Position numbers and translations under genes: made by a program. Shown in pieces: positions 16,796 through 26,466 of a DNA stretch of 34,807 nt. This DNA is from JAEXOD01 sp937930275 (GTDB taxonomy: Bacteria > Bacteroidota > Ignavibacteria > Ignavibacteriales > Melioribacteraceae): NCBI GenBank assembly GCA_036733965.1, contig DAIMZL010000022.1, positions 1 to 34,807 of the forward strand, in the 5' to 3' direction. Position 1 is the first letter of the stretch. Every line of letters begins with the position of its first letter. The notes under the pieces are model-generated. The model ran no database searches, was not told where the DNA came from, and saw only the letters and a program-made list of their open reading frames with translations.

Positions 16796-19700
16796 TTGAA
16801 AAAGTTATTGTTTGTTTTCGTTTTTTTAGTGGTAACCTCTGTTTTTTCTCAAACCGGAATTTACCAAAACTATAATGTTGATAACGGGCTTTCACAAAAT
16901 AACGTTACTTGCATTTTGCAAGATAAGTTCGGATTAATGTGGTTTGGTACTGATGACGGTTTAAATAAATTTGACGGATATACTTTTTTTGTTTATAGAA
17001 GAGACGGAAATAGTAAAAACTCGCTTGGTAATAATAGCATAACTTCATTGGCAGAAGATTTTTATAGTAATATTTGGGTAGGTACACAAAATGGGTTATA
17101 TAAATATGTCAGAAAAAAAAATCGATTTATTAGGATAAAAATTCCTTCCGTAATTAGTCAAGATAATGTTATTACTAAAATGGCAATTTCCGGTGACGAA
17201 TTATGGGTAGGAACCGCAAACAGTTCAGTTCATTGCATTAATGTAAAAAGTAACAATATAATTACTTATAAAACAGTTGATGAATATGGCGGCATAGTAG
17301 TAAATAATTATATTTTCGCAATAAAAGTTATAAGTGACCAACAAGTTTGGGTAGGTACAAAATATACCGGATTAAATGTTATTTATCCTAAGAATAAAAA
17401 AATAACTTACGGTAAGGTAATTGATGAAGACTCCGGAATTCCGTTAAAAATGGTGTTTGTTGCAACTATTTTAAAAATTAACGAGAAGGGAATTATAATA
17501 AATTCAGATAATAATTTGCCTATTATAGTAAATCCCGAAAACTTTAAAAGTAAAATTTTACTTGATAGAGCGACTATTGATCCTTACAGAAGCGGTTATA
17601 GCGTTTGTTTAGCTAAACATAACGAAAACATTTTGATAGGAAGTAATGCAAGTTATTTAATATCATACAATTTAAGCACAAAGGCGATTAAAGTTTTTAT
17701 AGATAAATTCGGTAGAGTGAAACCGTTTAATGTTTATAATGATATTTTTATCGATAAAGAAGACGGTTATTGGGTTGCAACATCGGGAATGGGAGTCTTT
17801 TATTATAATCCACAGATTAAACAATTTTCATCATTAAACTATAACGAAACGCAAGCAGACGGACTTCAGTTTAGCAGCATAAGAGCTATATTTCAAAACA
17901 AAAAAGATGAATTATGGATTGGGGGATACGGAGGTTTAACAAAACTAAACACTAAGACAATGAAAGCCAAAAGATATGAACAGTTTGGCGTAGCAGTAAA
18001 GACACCGAATCAAAAATTTAAGTTAATTCCTTCGGGGAGCATTTATAATATTATTCCGGATAAGAATGCACCGGATAAGTACTTTTGGGTATCAACTGAA
18101 GGGCAGGGGTTATTTAAATTTGATTATGTTAATGAAAATTTTACAGTCGTAACGTATTCTCAAAAATTTGGAGTAGATATTGAGGGTGAATGGCAAGTAT
18201 TTGCAACCACATTTGATAAAAATGGGGATTTATATATAGGAACGGCTGCCGGGTTAGCAAAAATTTACGATAATTTATCAAAATCAATGTATTTTAAGCA
18301 TAATTCTTTTGATATAAAAAGTATTCAACCCGGAAAAATTAAAACATTATTGCTTGATAAGAACAATATTTTGTGGGTAGGTTCGGATATAGGTGGTTTA
18401 TCTTATTACAATGCAGAAGAAAATAAATTTGTAAAGTTTGCACTTGATACCGAAAACTCAAGTTCGTTAAGCAGCGCAAGAATTAATAGCATTTTTGAAG
18501 ATAGTAAGGGGCGGTTGTGGATAGGAACGGGAGGGGGATTAAATTTATTGAACAGAGAAACGGGCACTTTTACCGTGTTTTCAACTAAAGACGGATTCCC
18601 AAATGATGTTGTATATTCAATTTTAGAAGATGATGAAGAAAATTTATGGTTTAGTACTAATTTAGGATTAACAAGGTTTAATTACGAAAAAAAAATAGTC
18701 ACTAATTTTGATGTAAATGACGGGCTACAAGCTAATGAATTTAATAAAAATGCTGCATTTAAGGGTTCTGACGGTACATTATATTTTGGAGGAGTAAAAG
18801 GAATAACATTTTTTAATCCGAAAGCAATTTTACCAAATAGAACTAAACCGAATGTAGTATTAACATCATTTAAAATATTTAATAAACCCACACTAACAAA
18901 TAGGGATATTAATTTAATTAACGAAATAAAAATACTACCTGAAGACATGGTATTTAGTTTTGAATTTGCCGGACTAAGTTATTATCAATCTTATAAAAAT
19001 AGGTATAGATATAGATTAGTAGGTTTTAGTAACGATTGGATTGACTTGGGTACAAAACGTGATATAACTTTTACTAATTTGGCACCGGATACGTATTATT
19101 TAGAAATTGTAGCTTCTAATAATGACGGAATATGGAATGAAAAACCATTAGTAATTAAAATTAACGTAATTCCGCCTTTCTATAAAAGTTGGTGGTTTTT
19201 AACTCTTGCAATATTATCCATAAGCGGATTAGTGATAGGCTATGTTTATTTAAAGATTTACGAAAATAAAAAACAGAAAGAGAAACTTGAAAATTTAGTT
19301 AATCAAAAAACAACAGAATTGCAACTTTCCAATACAAATTTACTTGAGGAAATAAATAAGGAAAAGACATTAATTGAGCAATTGGAAAAAGCCAAAATTG
19401 AAGCGGAAAAGGCAGATAAAGCTAAAAGCTTGTTTTTGGCAAACATGAGTCACGAAATTCGTACACCCATGAATTCGGTAATAGGTTTTGCAGAATTGCT
19501 AAAACTAAATGTTCACGATTCAAAATTATTAACTTATGTAAATTCAATAATTAGCAGCGGTAAAATACTTATTGCACTTATTGACGATATACTTGATTTA
19601 TCGAGAATAGAAAGCGGTTTGCTGAAATTACATTTCGATTATATAGATATTAATGATTTTATAAATTATATATCTAATTCGTTTGATTCTGAAGCTAAGG

Positions 19701-20890
19701 AAAAAGGGATATATTTAAAAATTAATAAAATTGGATCTGAAAATATATTAATAAATACGGATCCGGTTAGGTTAAAGCAAATATTATTTAACTTTGTTAG
19801 TAACGCTATTAAATTTACCGAAAAAGGAGGAGTAACTGTTAATTTTGAAACGGAAGTTATAAGCAATACCGTAATTAACTTGAAGATTTGTGTAATTGAT
19901 ACAGGTATTGGTGTTTCTGAAAATGTTAGGAATAAAATATTTGAAAACTTTTTTCAAAATGACGGGCACTCTACAAGAAAATACAGCGGTACGGGTTTAG
20001 GACTTTCAATAACTAAAAATTTAACCTATCTGCTAAACGGAGCAATAAGTTTAGAAAGTGAAATTGATAAGGGAAGTACTTTTTGCGTAAATTTTAATAA
20101 TATTAGTTACAAAGAAAAAGCTAAAGATGCCGATCTAAACATTAGTTACAACTTAGATATTGATAGTATATCATTTAATAATCGATTAGTGCTTGTTGTT
20201 GATGATACCGAAATAAATAGAAAATTAATTAGGGCGTACCTATCGGGTAAGGATTTAAGAATAATAGAAACAAATAACGGAAGTGATGCTGTAAATTTAA
20301 TAAAAACTGAAAAACCGGACATCGTTTTTATGGATTTACGCATGCCCGTAATGGATGGGTATGAAGCATGTGCCACAATAAAAAAAGAGTCTTTATTAAA
20401 ACATATTCCAATAATTGCTTTAACTGCCGCCAATATTGAAGAAGATGAACCGTTAATTAAAGAAGCAGGTTTTGACGGTTATTTAATAAAACCGATTAAA
20501 AGAGAAATACTAATTACCGAAATTTATAAATACTTAAATGCTGGCGACACAATATCAGTTAATACAATAGTAAAACAACCTGAAGATTTATCCATTGTTG
20601 AAGAAGTACTTGACGATTACAAAAAGAAAGAGATAAAAGAGTTTATATTTTTGCTACGAACAAGCTATTTACCAAAAGTATCCTATTTACTTAATACAAT
20701 GGTTATAAATCAAATTGATTTATTTGTGAAAGAAATCTTAGAACTTTCGCAAAAAAATAACGTTATATTAATTTATAATTGGGCTAATGAATTGACCAGC
20801 TACCTAAATAGTTTTGACTTACCTGCAATAATTAAAACGTTAAATGATTTTGGAAAAGCAATTGATAATTTGGAAGAGAAAATAAAGTAA
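16796..20890 (+). CDS. hybrid two-component sensor with beta-propeller
   Basis: A single-polypeptide sensor of 1364 aa. I chose the TTG at 16796 because GTGAGG lies 5 nt upstream and it directly starts a signal peptide (MKKLLFVFVFLVVTSVFSQ). The GTG at 16766 would add ten residues overlapping the previous gene. The extracellular region (about 20-700) has many two-component propeller repeats, e.g. GLMWFGTDDGLNKFDG and GRLWIGTGGGLNLLNR. A Y_Y_Y domain follows (about 715-790), then a membrane helix at about 798-820 and a coiled coil. The histidine kinase has phospho-acceptor H886 in NMSHEIRTPMN, DTGIGV near 1034, and GTGLGLSI. The receiver (about 1132-1245) has D1180 in FMDLRMPVMDG. A helical C-terminus (about 1260-1364) looks like an HPt bundle without the phosphorylatable His. 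Unlike Bacteroides HTCS proteins it has no AraC-type DNA-binding domain. Confidence 0.93.
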   Translation: MKKLLFVFVFLVVTSVFSQTGIYQNYNVDNGLSQNNVTCILQDKFGLMWFGTDDGLNKFDGYTFFVYRRDGNSKNSLGNNSITSLAEDFYSNIWVGTQNGLYKYVRKKNRFIRIKIPSVISQDNVITKMAISGDELWVGTANSSVHCINVKSNNIITYKTVDEYGGIVVNNYIFAIKVISDQQVWVGTKYTGLNVIYPKNKKITYGKVIDEDSGIPLKMVFVATILKINEKGIIINSDNNLPIIVNPENFKSKILLDRATIDPYRSGYSVCLAKHNENILIGSNASYLISYNLSTKAIKVFIDKFGRVKPFNVYNDIFIDKEDGYWVATSGMGVFYYNPQIKQFSSLNYNETQADGLQFSSIRAIFQNKKDELWIGGYGGLTKLNTKTMKAKRYEQFGVAVKTPNQKFKLIPSGSIYNIIPDKNAPDKYFWVSTEGQGLFKFDYVNENFTVVTYSQKFGVDIEGEWQVFATTFDKNGDLYIGTAAGLAKIYDNLSKSMYFKHNSFDIKSIQPGKIKTLLLDKNNILWVGSDIGGLSYYNAEENKFVKFALDTENSSSLSSARINSIFEDSKGRLWIGTGGGLNLLNRETGTFTVFSTKDGFPNDVVYSILEDDEENLWFSTNLGLTRFNYEKKIVTNFDVNDGLQANEFNKNAAFKGSDGTLYFGGVKGITFFNPKAILPNRTKPNVVLTSFKIFNKPTLTNRDINLINEIKILPEDMVFSFEFAGLSYYQSYKNRYRYRLVGFSNDWIDLGTKRDITFTNLAPDTYYLEIVASNNDGIWNEKPLVIKINVIPPFYKSWWFLTLAILSISGLVIGYVYLKIYENKKQKEKLENLVNQKTTELQLSNTNLLEEINKEKTLIEQLEKAKIEAEKADKAKSLFLANMSHEIRTPMNSVIGFAELLKLNVHDSKLLTYVNSIISSGKILIALIDDILDLSRIESGLLKLHFDYIDINDFINYISNSFDSEAKEKGIYLKINKIGSENILINTDPVRLKQILFNFVSNAIKFTEKGGVTVNFETEVISNTVINLKICVIDTGIGVSENVRNKIFENFFQNDGHSTRKYSGTGLGLSITKNLTYLLNGAISLESEIDKGSTFCVNFNNISYKEKAKDADLNISYNLDIDSISFNNRLVLVVDDTEINRKLIRAYLSGKDLRIIETNNGSDAVNLIKTEKPDIVFMDLRMPVMDGYEACATIKKESLLKHIPIIALTAANIEEDEPLIKEAGFDGYLIKPIKREILITEIYKYLNAGDTISVNTIVKQPEDLSIVEEVLDDYKKKEIKEFIFLLRTSYLPKVSYLLNTMVINQIDLFVKEILELSQKNNVILIYNWANELTSYLNSFDLPAIIKTLNDFGKAIDNLEEKIK

Positions 20891-21138
20891 GCTGATGCGT
20901 AATAAAACCGAACAAACGAAGTTTATTTTAATGCTGCAATTGATAGGAAGGAGCAACTAAAAAGTAATATTTTTTTGCGGCAGAATTTCTTTTGATAGTT
21001 GCAATTAGATGTAATTAATGCATGGCTTGTATTTTTATATTAAAAATATATAAATAGTGAAGTTAAGTAGTTTGTTTGTAATGAAAATTATACAAAATTT
21101 TGTAAATTTAAAATCTTGTTTAAATATTTTAGGATAAA
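20891..21138. other. 248-bp intergenic region before mutS
   Basis: AT-rich, with no coding frame seen. It includes a short AT hairpin near 21030-21050 (TATTTTTA-TAT-TAAAAATA) and the palindrome listed at 21091. It should contain the promoter for the mutS operon; I cannot define it with confidence. Confidence 0.4.
21091..21104. promoter_or_regulatory. 14-bp perfect palindrome upstream of mutS
   Basis: TACAAAATTTTGTA is a perfect 14-bp palindrome 34 nt before the mutS ATG. It could be an operator or part of the promoter. In such AT-rich DNA a chance palindrome of this size is not very rare. Confidence 0.3.
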
Positions 21139-23745
21139 ATGTCCGCAACACCTTTAATGAGTCAGTATCATAAGATAAAACTTGATAATCCGGATACAAT
21201 ATTGCTATTCAGGGTAGGGGACTTTTTTGAAACTTTTGATGAAGATGCAAAAATAGCATCCAAAGTTTTGGGTATAACATTAACAAAACGAGCAAACGGA
21301 CAGGCCGATAATGTTCCTTTAGCCGGTTTCCCGCATCATGCAATTGATACGTATCTTCCCAAACTTGTTCGTGCCGGTTATAGAGTTGCAATTTGTGAAC
21401 AGATGGAAAACCCCAAACTTGCGAAGGGAATAGTTAAACGAGAAGTAGTTGAAGTAGTTACTCCGGGGGTTACCCTTTCCGATAAATTATTAGACCATAA
21501 AAACAATAATTATTTAGCGGCGATTTTTATATTAAGTGATATTGTCGGTATCTCATTTTCGGATATTTCGACCGGAGAATTTTTTACATACGAAGTTCCT
21601 ATTTCTGAAATATCGCAACAAATTGGATTAATTAATCCTGCAGAAATTCTTATATCAAAAAAACAACGTCCTATAATTGAACCCATAATTAACAAACTAA
21701 ATATAAAAGCAAGAATAACAAAATTAGACGATTGGCTTTTTACTATAGATTTTACGAGAGAACTTTTACTAAACCATTTTGAAACAAAAACCTTAAAAGG
21801 ATTTGGCATTGAATATTTTGAGAGCGGAATTATTGCCGCAGGTGCAGTTTTAAATTATTTGCGTGAAACTCAAAAAACAAGTCTAAGTCATATAACAAAA
21901 ATAGCTAAGTATAACCCATCTGATTTTATGCTTTTAGATTCCTCAACTAAGAGAAATCTTGAAATTACTTACACTATGCAAGAAGGGAACAGAGAAGGTT
22001 CGCTTTTTGGTATTTTAGATAAAACAGAAACTCCGATGGGTGCAAGAATGCTGAAACGCTGGATTTCTGCACCTTTAAAACGCCTTGACTTAATTTTGAA
22101 ACGACAGGAAGCTGTTAACGAATTGTTTTTTCAAAACAAGATGCGCAAAAACTTGCGAGAAGAAATAAAAGAAATAGGTGATTTAGAAAGATTAGTATCC
22201 AAAGCATGCACGAACAGAATTAACCCTCGCGAGCTGATTGTTCTTAAGCAATCGTTAAAAAAGATTCCTTTATTAAAACAGCTTTTGGGTATTACTACAA
22301 TTTTATCGTTAGTAGATATAAGAGAAAAATTAAACCAATTAGATAGTATTGTTGAAAAAATTGAGATTGGCATTGATGATAATCCGTCCATTTCTATTTC
22401 TGACGGCGAGGTAATACGCTCCGGATATAATAACGAATTAGATGAGTTGCGTGATTTGAAATATAATGCAAAAGATAAGTTAGCAAGTTTTCAAAAAGAG
22501 GAAAGAGAAAGAACGGGAATTAATTCATTAAAAGTTAGCTATAACAAGGTTTTTGGTTATTATATTGAAATAAGTAATGCAAACAGAGATAAAGTACCCG
22601 AAAATTATATCAGAAAACAAACTTTAGTGAACGGCGAAAGGTATATAACTCCCGAACTAAAAAATTATGAAGATAAAATATTAAATGCCGAAGAAAGAAT
22701 TGCAACTATCGAATTCAATTTATTTAATGAGATACGAAGTTTTGTTGCATCGGAATCGGTTAAAATACAAGAAAACGCCCGCTTAATTGCGATGCTTGAT
22801 TGTTATGTTTCTTTGGCAGATTGTGCCGAACAATATAATTATGTTAAACCTGTTGTTGATAATAGTAGCGTTTTAGAAATTGCAGAGGGAAGACATCCCG
22901 TAGTTGAACGCGTGCTCCCTCCGGGAGAAAAATTTTCACCAAACGATTGTAAATTAGATAATGATGATACCCAAATAATAATATTAACCGGTCCTAATAT
23001 GGCAGGTAAGTCAGTCTATTTGCGACAAATTGGCTTAATTGTGCTGCTTGCACAAATCGGCTCGTTTGTTCCGGCAAAATCTGCTCATATAGGTATGGTT
23101 GATAGAATTTACACAAGAGTTGGTGCAAGTGATAATATTTCAGCCGGTGAAAGTACTTTTTTAGTTGAAATGCAGGAAGCCGCCAACATATTAAATAATG
23201 CAACAAATAAAAGTTTAATATTATTAGACGAAATAGGGCGGGGGACTTCCACTTTTGACGGAATATCTATTGCTTGGTCTATTACGGAATATTTACATGA
23301 AACCAAACATATTGCGGCAAAAACATTATTTGCAACTCATTACCATGAACTAAACGAAATGGCAAATATGTTTTCGCGAATTAAAAATTTTAAAGTTGAA
23401 GTTCGCGAATATGGTAAAAAAGTGATATTTTTGCATAAAGTTACACCCGGAGGTGCCGACCATAGTTACGGAATTCAAGTTGCCCATATGGCCGGTTTAC
23501 CAAGTGCGGTTACCGATAGAGCAAAAGAAATTTTAATTAATTTGGAAAATAAAGAACTTACTCCGGTTGAAGTTAAAAAAGTCAAACTTGGCAAATTAAA
23601 AGATAATAGTGAATATTATCTAAATTTATTTGAGTTATGTGACGAAGAATTGAGAACGGAAATTTCCAATATTCCGATAGATAATTTAACTCCAATTGAA
23701 GCATTAAATAAATTAAATGAGCTTAAAAAGAAAATTGAAAAATAA
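21139..23745 (+). CDS. mutS: DNA mismatch repair protein MutS
   Basis: Mismatch recognition ATPase of 868 aa, the normal length for bacterial MutS1. The mismatch-binding wedge motif is seen as GDFFETFDEDA (Phe-x-Glu, about 30-42). The connector and lever domains follow, with the clamp in the middle (YNKVFGYYIEISNANRDKVP). The ATPase has Walker A TGPNMAGKSVYLRQ at about 618, Walker B LILLDEIGRGTSTFDG, and ATHYHEL. After this is a short linker and the C-terminal dimer-forming helices. AGGA precedes the ATG. The last 29 nt overlap the next gene. mutL is not in the window. Confidence 0.98.
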   Translation: MSATPLMSQYHKIKLDNPDTILLFRVGDFFETFDEDAKIASKVLGITLTKRANGQADNVPLAGFPHHAIDTYLPKLVRAGYRVAICEQMENPKLAKGIVKREVVEVVTPGVTLSDKLLDHKNNNYLAAIFILSDIVGISFSDISTGEFFTYEVPISEISQQIGLINPAEILISKKQRPIIEPIINKLNIKARITKLDDWLFTIDFTRELLLNHFETKTLKGFGIEYFESGIIAAGAVLNYLRETQKTSLSHITKIAKYNPSDFMLLDSSTKRNLEITYTMQEGNREGSLFGILDKTETPMGARMLKRWISAPLKRLDLILKRQEAVNELFFQNKMRKNLREEIKEIGDLERLVSKACTNRINPRELIVLKQSLKKIPLLKQLLGITTILSLVDIREKLNQLDSIVEKIEIGIDDNPSISISDGEVIRSGYNNELDELRDLKYNAKDKLASFQKEERERTGINSLKVSYNKVFGYYIEISNANRDKVPENYIRKQTLVNGERYITPELKNYEDKILNAEERIATIEFNLFNEIRSFVASESVKIQENARLIAMLDCYVSLADCAEQYNYVKPVVDNSSVLEIAEGRHPVVERVLPPGEKFSPNDCKLDNDDTQIIILTGPNMAGKSVYLRQIGLIVLLAQIGSFVPAKSAHIGMVDRIYTRVGASDNISAGESTFLVEMQEAANILNNATNKSLILLDEIGRGTSTFDGISIAWSITEYLHETKHIAAKTLFATHYHELNEMANMFSRIKNFKVEVREYGKKVIFLHKVTPGGADHSYGIQVAHMAGLPSAVTDRAKEILINLENKELTPVEVKKVKLGKLKDNSEYYLNLFELCDEELRTEISNIPIDNLTPIEALNKLNELKKKIEK

Positions 23746-24385
23746 GTGGTTTATTGCAATTGCTTTTGGCGCTGTAATAATATTTTTAGTAATTTGGGAA
23801 ATAAAATCTTTTACCGAAAAAAGTTTACCCGAAGAAGAAAATTATAAACGAGCGATAGAATTCTTTAGAAAGGATAAAGAAGAAGAAATAAAAGCTATAT
23901 TAGGAAAAATAAATCAAAATGCTGAAAATGGTTTCCCGATATCGGGTGAGGTGAAAGAATTTAGAGAATCTTATTATTTCCCGATAAGCAAAAAATTTGT
24001 TTTTAAATCCAAGCTTTATTTGTATGAAGAAAAGCAAAATAAAACGTTTAGATTAACAAACGGAAAATTAAGTAATTATGTTTGTATCGGATACTTTAAA
24101 ATTATTTTCAATAATAAAGAATATAATCTCTCATGTCTTTTATATAGAGGAAAAGATTCCTTTATTGCATTCAGAGACTTAACCAACGGGAAAACAACAC
24201 CAAAGAGCGGGAGATACATAAAAATTAATATAACGGATGATCCTGATTTGATCTATAACATAGATTTTAATTTAGCTTTTTTCTTTGATAAGTTAAACTT
24301 TGGAAACGAGAGTATCGAGATTGTAAATGATAATATATTAGATTTTGCCGTTAATGCAGGCGAAAGATTAAAAATACAGGAGTAA
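23717..24385 (+). CDS. DUF1684-like membrane-anchored protein
   Basis: A 222-aa protein with an N-terminal membrane helix (about 11-28, after basic residues), then a soluble domain. It resembles DUF1684 proteins: the FRESYYFPISKKFVFKSKLY start, a GYFKIIFNNKEYNLSCLLY strand pair, AFRDLTNGKTTPKSGRYI (compare the family FRD.TSG..TY..GRY), NIDFNLAF, and AGERL at the end. The usual NPPCAY part is not kept (FFFDKL instead), so this is a divergent copy. The function of the family is unknown. The ATG lies 29 nt inside the mutS coding end in another frame, suggesting coupled translation. aroF begins 3 nt after its stop. Confidence 0.75.
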   Translation: MSLKRKLKNKWFIAIAFGAVIIFLVIWEIKSFTEKSLPEEENYKRAIEFFRKDKEEEIKAILGKINQNAENGFPISGEVKEFRESYYFPISKKFVFKSKLYLYEEKQNKTFRLTNGKLSNYVCIGYFKIIFNNKEYNLSCLLYRGKDSFIAFRDLTNGKTTPKSGRYIKINITDDPDLIYNIDFNLAFFFDKLNFGNESIEIVNDNILDFAVNAGERLKIQE

Positions 24386-24388
24386 ATA

Positions 24389-25402
24389 GTGGTTGTTATT
24401 TTAGAGAACAATGTTTCGGAACAGCAATTAAATGTTATTGTTGAAAAATTAAAAAGCTTTGGATTTGATATCCATTTAAGTAAAGGTGTGCAAAGAACAA
24501 TTATTGGTGCAATTGGGGTTAAACCGGATTTTGACACCCGTAAAGTCAAAATTATTGACGGTGTGGCAGATGTATATAGAATTACCGATCCCTTTAAATT
24601 AGCAGGAAGAAGTTTTAAAGAAGAAAATACTATAATAAAAATAAAAGATGTGGAAATAGGGGGGAATAAAATTGTGATGATGGCTGGACCTTGCTCAGTT
24701 GAAAGTGAGGAGCAGGTTTTTAAATTAGCTGAAGTTGTTGCAAAATCAGGTGCAAAAATATTACGTGGAGGAGCGTTTAAACCAAGATCATCGCCTTATG
24801 CTTTCCAAGGATTGGGAGAAGTTGGTTTGAAACTTTTACGACAAGCTGCCGATAAATACGAGTTACTTGTTATTACCGAAGTAATGAATTCCGGACAGAT
24901 TGATTTGATAGGCAAATATACAGATATCTTTCAGGTTGGCGCGCGTAATATGCAAAACTTTGATTTACTAAAAGATTTAGGTAAAACAAATATACCTGTT
25001 ATGCTAAAACGTGGCTTATCTGCAACCATAGAGGAGTGGTTAATGTCTGCGGAATACATATTAGCAAACGGCAACAAAGATGTTTGCTTATGTGAACGAG
25101 GAATAAGAACTTTTGAGAAATATACAAGAAATACTTTTGATATAAGTGCAATTCCTGTAGTACACAAAAAAAGTCATTTACCTGTTATTGCCGACCCAAG
25201 TCATGCAACAGGTTTACGTGCACAAGTTCCTCCTATGGCACGTGCAGCTGTGGCAGCAGGTGCAGACGGTTTAATGATTGAAATACACCATGATCCGGAT
25301 AATGCTTTATCTGACGGACCACAAGCTTTAGTTCCGGATTGCTACTTAAGTTTGATGGAAGAATTAAGAACCATTGCAAAAGCAATAGGACGAGATTTAT
25401 AA
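24389..25402 (+). CDS. aroF: 3-deoxy-7-phosphoheptulonate synthase (type I-beta)
   Basis: First step of the shikimate pathway: joins phosphoenolpyruvate and erythrose 4-phosphate; 337 aa. The N-terminal about 70 residues form a ferredoxin/ACT-like domain (LENNVSEQQLNVIVEKLKSFGF, ending near DGVADVYRI), as in the Thermotoga-type enzyme, where it mediates feedback inhibition by tyrosine. The barrel has MAGPCSVESEEQV, LRGGAFKPRSSPYAFQGLG, QVGARNMQNFDLL, DPSHATG and MIEIHHDPDNALSDG, covering the phosphate- and metal-binding residues of the family. The start is GTG at 24389 with AGGAG 6 nt upstream. It is followed after 1 nt by tyrA, placing pathway entry and the tyrosine branch in one operon. Confidence 0.97.
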   Translation: MVVILENNVSEQQLNVIVEKLKSFGFDIHLSKGVQRTIIGAIGVKPDFDTRKVKIIDGVADVYRITDPFKLAGRSFKEENTIIKIKDVEIGGNKIVMMAGPCSVESEEQVFKLAEVVAKSGAKILRGGAFKPRSSPYAFQGLGEVGLKLLRQAADKYELLVITEVMNSGQIDLIGKYTDIFQVGARNMQNFDLLKDLGKTNIPVMLKRGLSATIEEWLMSAEYILANGNKDVCLCERGIRTFEKYTRNTFDISAIPVVHKKSHLPVIADPSHATGLRAQVPPMARAAVAAGADGLMIEIHHDPDNALSDGPQALVPDCYLSLMEELRTIAKAIGRDL

Positions 25403-25403
25403 A

Positions 25404-26465
25404 ATGCCCTTTAATGAAATTGCGATATTAGGGTTAGGCTTAATTGGTGCTTCTTTAGCTAAGGCAATTAAAGCTGCCTTCCCTAATATAATTATTGCCG
25501 GATTTGATTTAAATCAGACTCTCGAAAAAGCGGTTAATTATAAAATTATTGATAGGAAATTAGAAAGTATCGAAGACTCGCTGCATAGCGAATTGATAAT
25601 TTTATGTTTACCTGTCAGCTTGTCTGTTACTGCATTTGAAAATTTAATTCCAAAACTTTCCGATAAACAAATTATTTCGGATGTTTGCAGCGTTAAAGGA
25701 GTATTTCAAGAAATTTGGGAAAAACGCGGTAAAAAGGGAGTTTATATAGGAGGGCATCCAATGACCGGTAAAGAGAAAGGAGGAATTGAGAATAGTGACC
25801 CCTTGTTGTTTGAAAACTCTGTTTATATTATTACCGAAGAAAATAAACGAGTTTTTGAGTTATTAAGTAAAATTGGTGCACGCATTGCAGTATTAAATCC
25901 TTTTTTACATGATAAAGTGGTTTCTGTAGTTAGCCATCTCCCTCAAATTCTTTCGGTAAATCTTGTAAATTTTGCCGCAAACTGTAAAGATAATGTCAAT
26001 TTTATTGATTTTGCTGCAGGCGGATTTAGAGATATGACAAGAATTGCATCAAGTGATTATAAAATTTGGGAATCGATTGTTGCTAACAACAGAGAGAATA
26101 TTGCTAAGACAATAGATCTATTCATAGAGAGTTTAAATGATATTAAGGATGCAGTTATCAATAACAATCACGATTATTTGAATACTTCGTTTATTGAAGC
26201 AAGAAAACATAGAGACGAAATACCCAAAACATCAAAAGGGTTTTTGATTCCTTTGCACGAAATATATGTTTTTGTTAAAGATGAGCCCGGTGTAGTTAGT
26301 AAAATTTCAACAACTCTTTTTTCAAACGGAATTAATATTAAAGATATAGAGCTGCTAAAAATAAGAGAAGGAGCCGGAGGAACTTTTAGATTATCGTTTG
26401 AAAGTGAGACTGATGCTTTAAAGGCACAAGAGCTAATGAGCCAAATAGGATATAATACTAAATAA
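25404..26465 (+). CDS. tyrA: prephenate dehydrogenase with ACT domain
   Basis: Oxidative decarboxylation of prephenate to 4-hydroxyphenylpyruvate in tyrosine synthesis; 353 aa. The nucleotide-binding fold starts ILGLGLIGASLAKAI with an acidic residue after GFD, typical for NAD. GGHPMTGKEKGGIENSD is the family catalytic/substrate signature, and SHLPQILSVNLVNFA follows in the helical domain. The C-terminal about 70 residues (IYVFVKDEPGVVSKISTTLF) are an ACT domain, likely for tyrosine feedback. The stop is 1 nt from the stop of the convergent radical SAM gene, so there is no room for a normal terminator. Confidence 0.95.
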   Translation: MPFNEIAILGLGLIGASLAKAIKAAFPNIIIAGFDLNQTLEKAVNYKIIDRKLESIEDSLHSELIILCLPVSLSVTAFENLIPKLSDKQIISDVCSVKGVFQEIWEKRGKKGVYIGGHPMTGKEKGGIENSDPLLFENSVYIITEENKRVFELLSKIGARIAVLNPFLHDKVVSVVSHLPQILSVNLVNFAANCKDNVNFIDFAAGGFRDMTRIASSDYKIWESIVANNRENIAKTIDLFIESLNDIKDAVINNNHDYLNTSFIEARKHRDEIPKTSKGFLIPLHEIYVFVKDEPGVVSKISTTLFSNGINIKDIELLKIREGAGGTFRLSFESETDALKAQELMSQIGYNTK

Positions 26466-26466
26466 A

